Below are positions 5,563 to 6,901 of a stretch of DNA of 6,901 nucleotides, one piece after another; positions within the stretch are counted from its first letter, which is position 1; every line of letters starts with the position of its first letter. A model generated the notes under the pieces. The model saw nothing but the letters and a program-made list of their open reading frames with translations, made no database searches and was not told the DNA's origin. Both the position numbers and the translations under genes were made by a program. Source of the DNA: Candidatus Elarobacter sp. (GTDB lineage: Bacteria > Vulcanimicrobiota > Vulcanimicrobiia > Vulcanimicrobiales > Vulcanimicrobiaceae). The stretch covers positions 1 through 6,901 of the forward strand of contig JASLGJ010000587.1 of NCBI GenBank assembly GCA_030150085.1. Reading direction: 5' to 3'.

Positions 5563-6168
5563 ATGTCCGTGCTCGAACTGAGCGACCTGCAGCGCGACGC
5601 GCTCAAGGAAGTCGGCAACATCGGCGCCGGCCACGCCGCGACCGCGCTCTCGCAGATGCTCAACACGACGGTCCGCATCAGCGAGCCGTCGATCGAGATC
5701 GTGCGCTTCGCCGAGCTGACCACCCGGGTCGGCCACGGCGACACGCCGGTCTGCGCGATCCACATGGGCGTGCTCGGCGACGCGCCGGGTCAGATCGTGG
5801 TGCTCTTCGACCGCACGCAGGCGATGGGCTTCGTCAGCACCTTCGTCAGCCGCATCGCGGGCGACATGCCGCTCTTCGACTCGATCGTCGACTCGACGCT
5901 CAAGGAGATCGGCAACATCATCGCCGGAGCCTACCTGACCGCGCTGATGTCGCTGACCGGCACCAACCTGCTGCCCTCGATCCCCTCGCTCTCGTCGGGC
6001 ACGGTCAAGGCGACCTTCGAAGCGATCACCACCATCCCGCCCGACCAGCAGGTCTTCCTGATCGAGTCCGGTTTCCTCGAGGACGGCCCGGCCGTCTCGG
6101 GCCAGTTCATCCTGATGCCCGACGCCGGCTCGCTAGCGCCGCTCTTCTCCGCTTTCGGCCTGGAATAG
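5563..6168 (+). CDS. cheC: CheC, CheY-P phosphatase (CheC/CheX/FliY family)
   Basis: A 201-residue protein with the internal duplication typical of CheC. Both halves keep the full active-site pattern [DS]xxxExxN followed by x22 and P. The first has Asp12, Glu16, Asn19 and Pro42 within 'KEVGNIGAGHAATALS'. The second has Ser111, Glu115, Asn118 and Pro141 within 'KEIGNIIAGAYLTAL'. CheC removes the phosphate from CheY-P in the cytosol, and in many species CheD enhances this; no cheD is in the window. Having both sites intact argues for a real phosphatase rather than a degenerate or CheX-like form. The ATG at 5563 lies 1 nt after the cheY stop, with AAAAGG about 12 nt upstream, so the pair should be co-translated at matched levels. 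The last 36 nt overlap the VanZ-like gene on the other strand. Confidence 0.94.
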   Translation: MSVLELSDLQRDALKEVGNIGAGHAATALSQMLNTTVRISEPSIEIVRFAELTTRVGHGDTPVCAIHMGVLGDAPGQIVVLFDRTQAMGFVSTFVSRIAGDMPLFDSIVDSTLKEIGNIIAGAYLTALMSLTGTNLLPSIPSLSSGTVKATFEAITTIPPDQQVFLIESGFLEDGPAVSGQFILMPDAGSLAPLFSAFGLE

Positions 6169-6537
6169 GTCGCGCACGAGGGCCGTTCCGAGCCAGCCGC
6201 CGAGGGCGCCGAACCCGATGTCCAGCAGGTTCGAGAGCCGGCCTTCGGTCGAGCCGTGCAGCTTCTGGCCGACCTCGATGAGGGCCGAGAACAGCGCGAC
6301 GATCAGCGCCGCCCGCAGCGCCGGGCGCCGCGCGGGCGGCAGCGCGCGGTCGGCCAGCGCGCCGACGAGCGCGAACGCGACCAGGCTGTAGGCCTTGCGC
6401 AGCAGCACGTGCGCGAGCCCGCCGCCCAGCTCGTCGGGCAGCGTCACGTCGTAGACGAAGTGGCTGCGCGCAGCCCAGAAGAAGACCGCGCCCGCGAGCA
6501 GCGCGAGCGCGGCCCAGCCCGCTCGGCGCGGGCTCAG
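6133..6537 (-). CDS. VanZ-like family membrane protein
   Basis: As called here the product is 134 residues with four hydrophobic segments at about 8-24, 50-62, 74-90 and 103-121, the usual VanZ topology and size. Typical VanZ polar positions are visible: His43-x3-Arg47-Lys48-x-Tyr50 before the second helix, Glu88 and Gln91 at the end of the third, then Arg100 and Asp106. The conserved Asn after that Asp appears to be replaced. VanZ-domain proteins are inner-membrane proteins of mostly unknown function; VanZ itself gives low-level teicoplanin resistance. The start is unusual. An in-frame CTG at 6537 overlaps the aldolase stop (CTGA) and restores the first helix, 'WAALALLAGAVFFWAA'. The only canonical start, GTG at 6447, would delete that helix. 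The 3' end overlaps cheC by 36 nt in the opposite direction. The family is likely and the start is moderately supported. Confidence 0.8.
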   Translation of the reverse strand: MSPRRAGWAALALLAGAVFFWAARSHFVYDVTLPDELGGGLAHVLLRKAYSLVAFALVGALADRALPPARRPALRAALIVALFSALIEVGQKLHGSTEGRLSNLLDIGFGALGGWLGTALVRDLFQAESGEERR

Positions 6538-6901
6538 CTCTGGTAGCTCGGGTCTTGGGCGTCGAGCATCCGCAGCAGCGGAGCCCAGGCCAGCCGCGCG
6601 ACCTGCGGCACGCCGTGCTGGGCCTGGCGCTTCACGACCTCCTGCACCGCGTCGGCGGGGTAGTGCAGCGCGGTGCCGCCGGCCAGCGCGGCGACCTGCA
6701 TCGCGCAGGCCCGCTCCAGGAAGTACATGGTCTGGAACGTCTCGGGAATCGTCGGCCCGACCGCCAGCGTGCCGTGGTTGCGCAGCAGCATGGCGTTCTT
6801 GGAGCCCAGGTCGGCGACCAGGCGCGGGCGCTCGTCGAGGTTCAGCGCGACGCCCTCGTACTCGTGGTAGGCGAGCTGGTCGTTGAACAGCATCGCGGTC
6901 T
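6534..6901 (-). CDS. Class II aldolase/adducin-family protein (C-terminal part; 5' end outside the window)
   Basis: The visible 121 residues carry 'QLAYHEYEGVALNLDE' and 'AMLLRNHGTLAVG', hallmarks of class II aldolase/adducin head domains. The His of 'NHG' (near 6774-6776) is one of the zinc ligands in this fold. It is followed by the usual helix 'TMYFLERACAMQVAALAGG'. The N-terminal zinc-binding HxH and the catalytic acid must lie upstream, beyond 6901. The ATG at 6893 is internal to the domain and is not the start. Family members include L-fuculose- and L-ribulose-phosphate aldolase/epimerase, methylthioribulose-phosphate dehydratase and many uncharacterised 'adducin-like' enzymes. This sequence looks like the last group; the substrate is unknown. 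The stop overlaps the proposed CTG start of the VanZ-like gene, suggesting one minus-strand transcript. Confidence 0.9.
   Translation of the reverse strand, partial: TAMLFNDQLAYHEYEGVALNLDERPRLVADLGSKNAMLLRNHGTLAVGPTIPETFQTMYFLERACAMQVAALAGGTALHYPADAVQEVVKRQAQHGVPQVARLAWAPLLRMLDAQDPSYQS

Noticed and set aside
6100..6240. A possible intrinsic terminator between cheC and the VanZ-like gene
   Set aside because: The coding regions overlap, and I could find no GC stem followed by a T-run on either strand.
1..6901. tRNA/rRNA genes, CRISPR arrays, insertion sequences or phage attachment sites
   Set aside because: Nothing resembling these was seen. The window is almost fully coding and composition looks even, with no direct-repeat arrays or transposase motifs.

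Overview
This is a gene-dense, very GC-rich stretch (about two-thirds G+C or more by eye). It looks like a bacterial chromosome. The sequence alone does not fix the taxon. The stand-alone CheY with the 'CTSMGQ' signature and the CheC phosphatase are of the Bacillus/Thermotoga chemotaxis type, while the GC content and GTG/CTG starts suggest a high-GC lineage. I make no firmer assignment.

Layout. Positions 1-3768 hold a tightly packed minus-strand unit, read from right to left. It comprises a PvcA/IsnA/Dit1-family isonitrile (isocyanide) synthase, a PvcB/IsnB-type Fe(II)/2-oxoglutarate oxygenase, a flavin-dependent halogenase with all three diagnostic motifs, and the start of a Gph-type HAD phosphatase that leaves the window. 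The junctions are an ATGA overlap, a 26-nt gap and a GTGA overlap, so the four genes are probably one transcript. A 215-bp divergent intergenic region (3769-3983) carries a plausible sigma70-type promoter in each direction, a short hairpin-type inverted repeat and a perfect 14-bp GC palindrome. Rightward from 3984 come a PHBH-fold FAD-dependent oxidoreductase, a CheY response regulator and a CheC phosphatase, with gaps of 9 and 1 nt. From the right edge, reading leftward, are the 3' part of a class II aldolase/adducin-family gene and a VanZ-like membrane protein. The last 36 bp of the VanZ gene overlap the end of cheC tail to tail.

How the genes work together. The first two enzymes reproduce the core of known bacterial isonitrile pathways. 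The synthase turns the amino group of an aromatic amino acid into an isonitrile, and the 2OG oxygenase desaturates or oxidatively decarboxylates it to a vinyl isonitrile. What stands out is the third gene, a halogenase-type flavoenzyme where P. aeruginosa pvc has the PvcC/PvcD enzymes. The simplest reading is a small pathway for a halogenated aromatic vinyl isonitrile, perhaps with further oxidation by the divergently encoded flavoenzyme. Product, halide and substrate are inferences. No exporter, dedicated regulator, flavin reductase or convincing intrinsic terminator was seen in the window. The chemotaxis pair, VanZ-like protein and aldolase look like ordinary neighbours unless comparative genomics shows they travel with the cluster.
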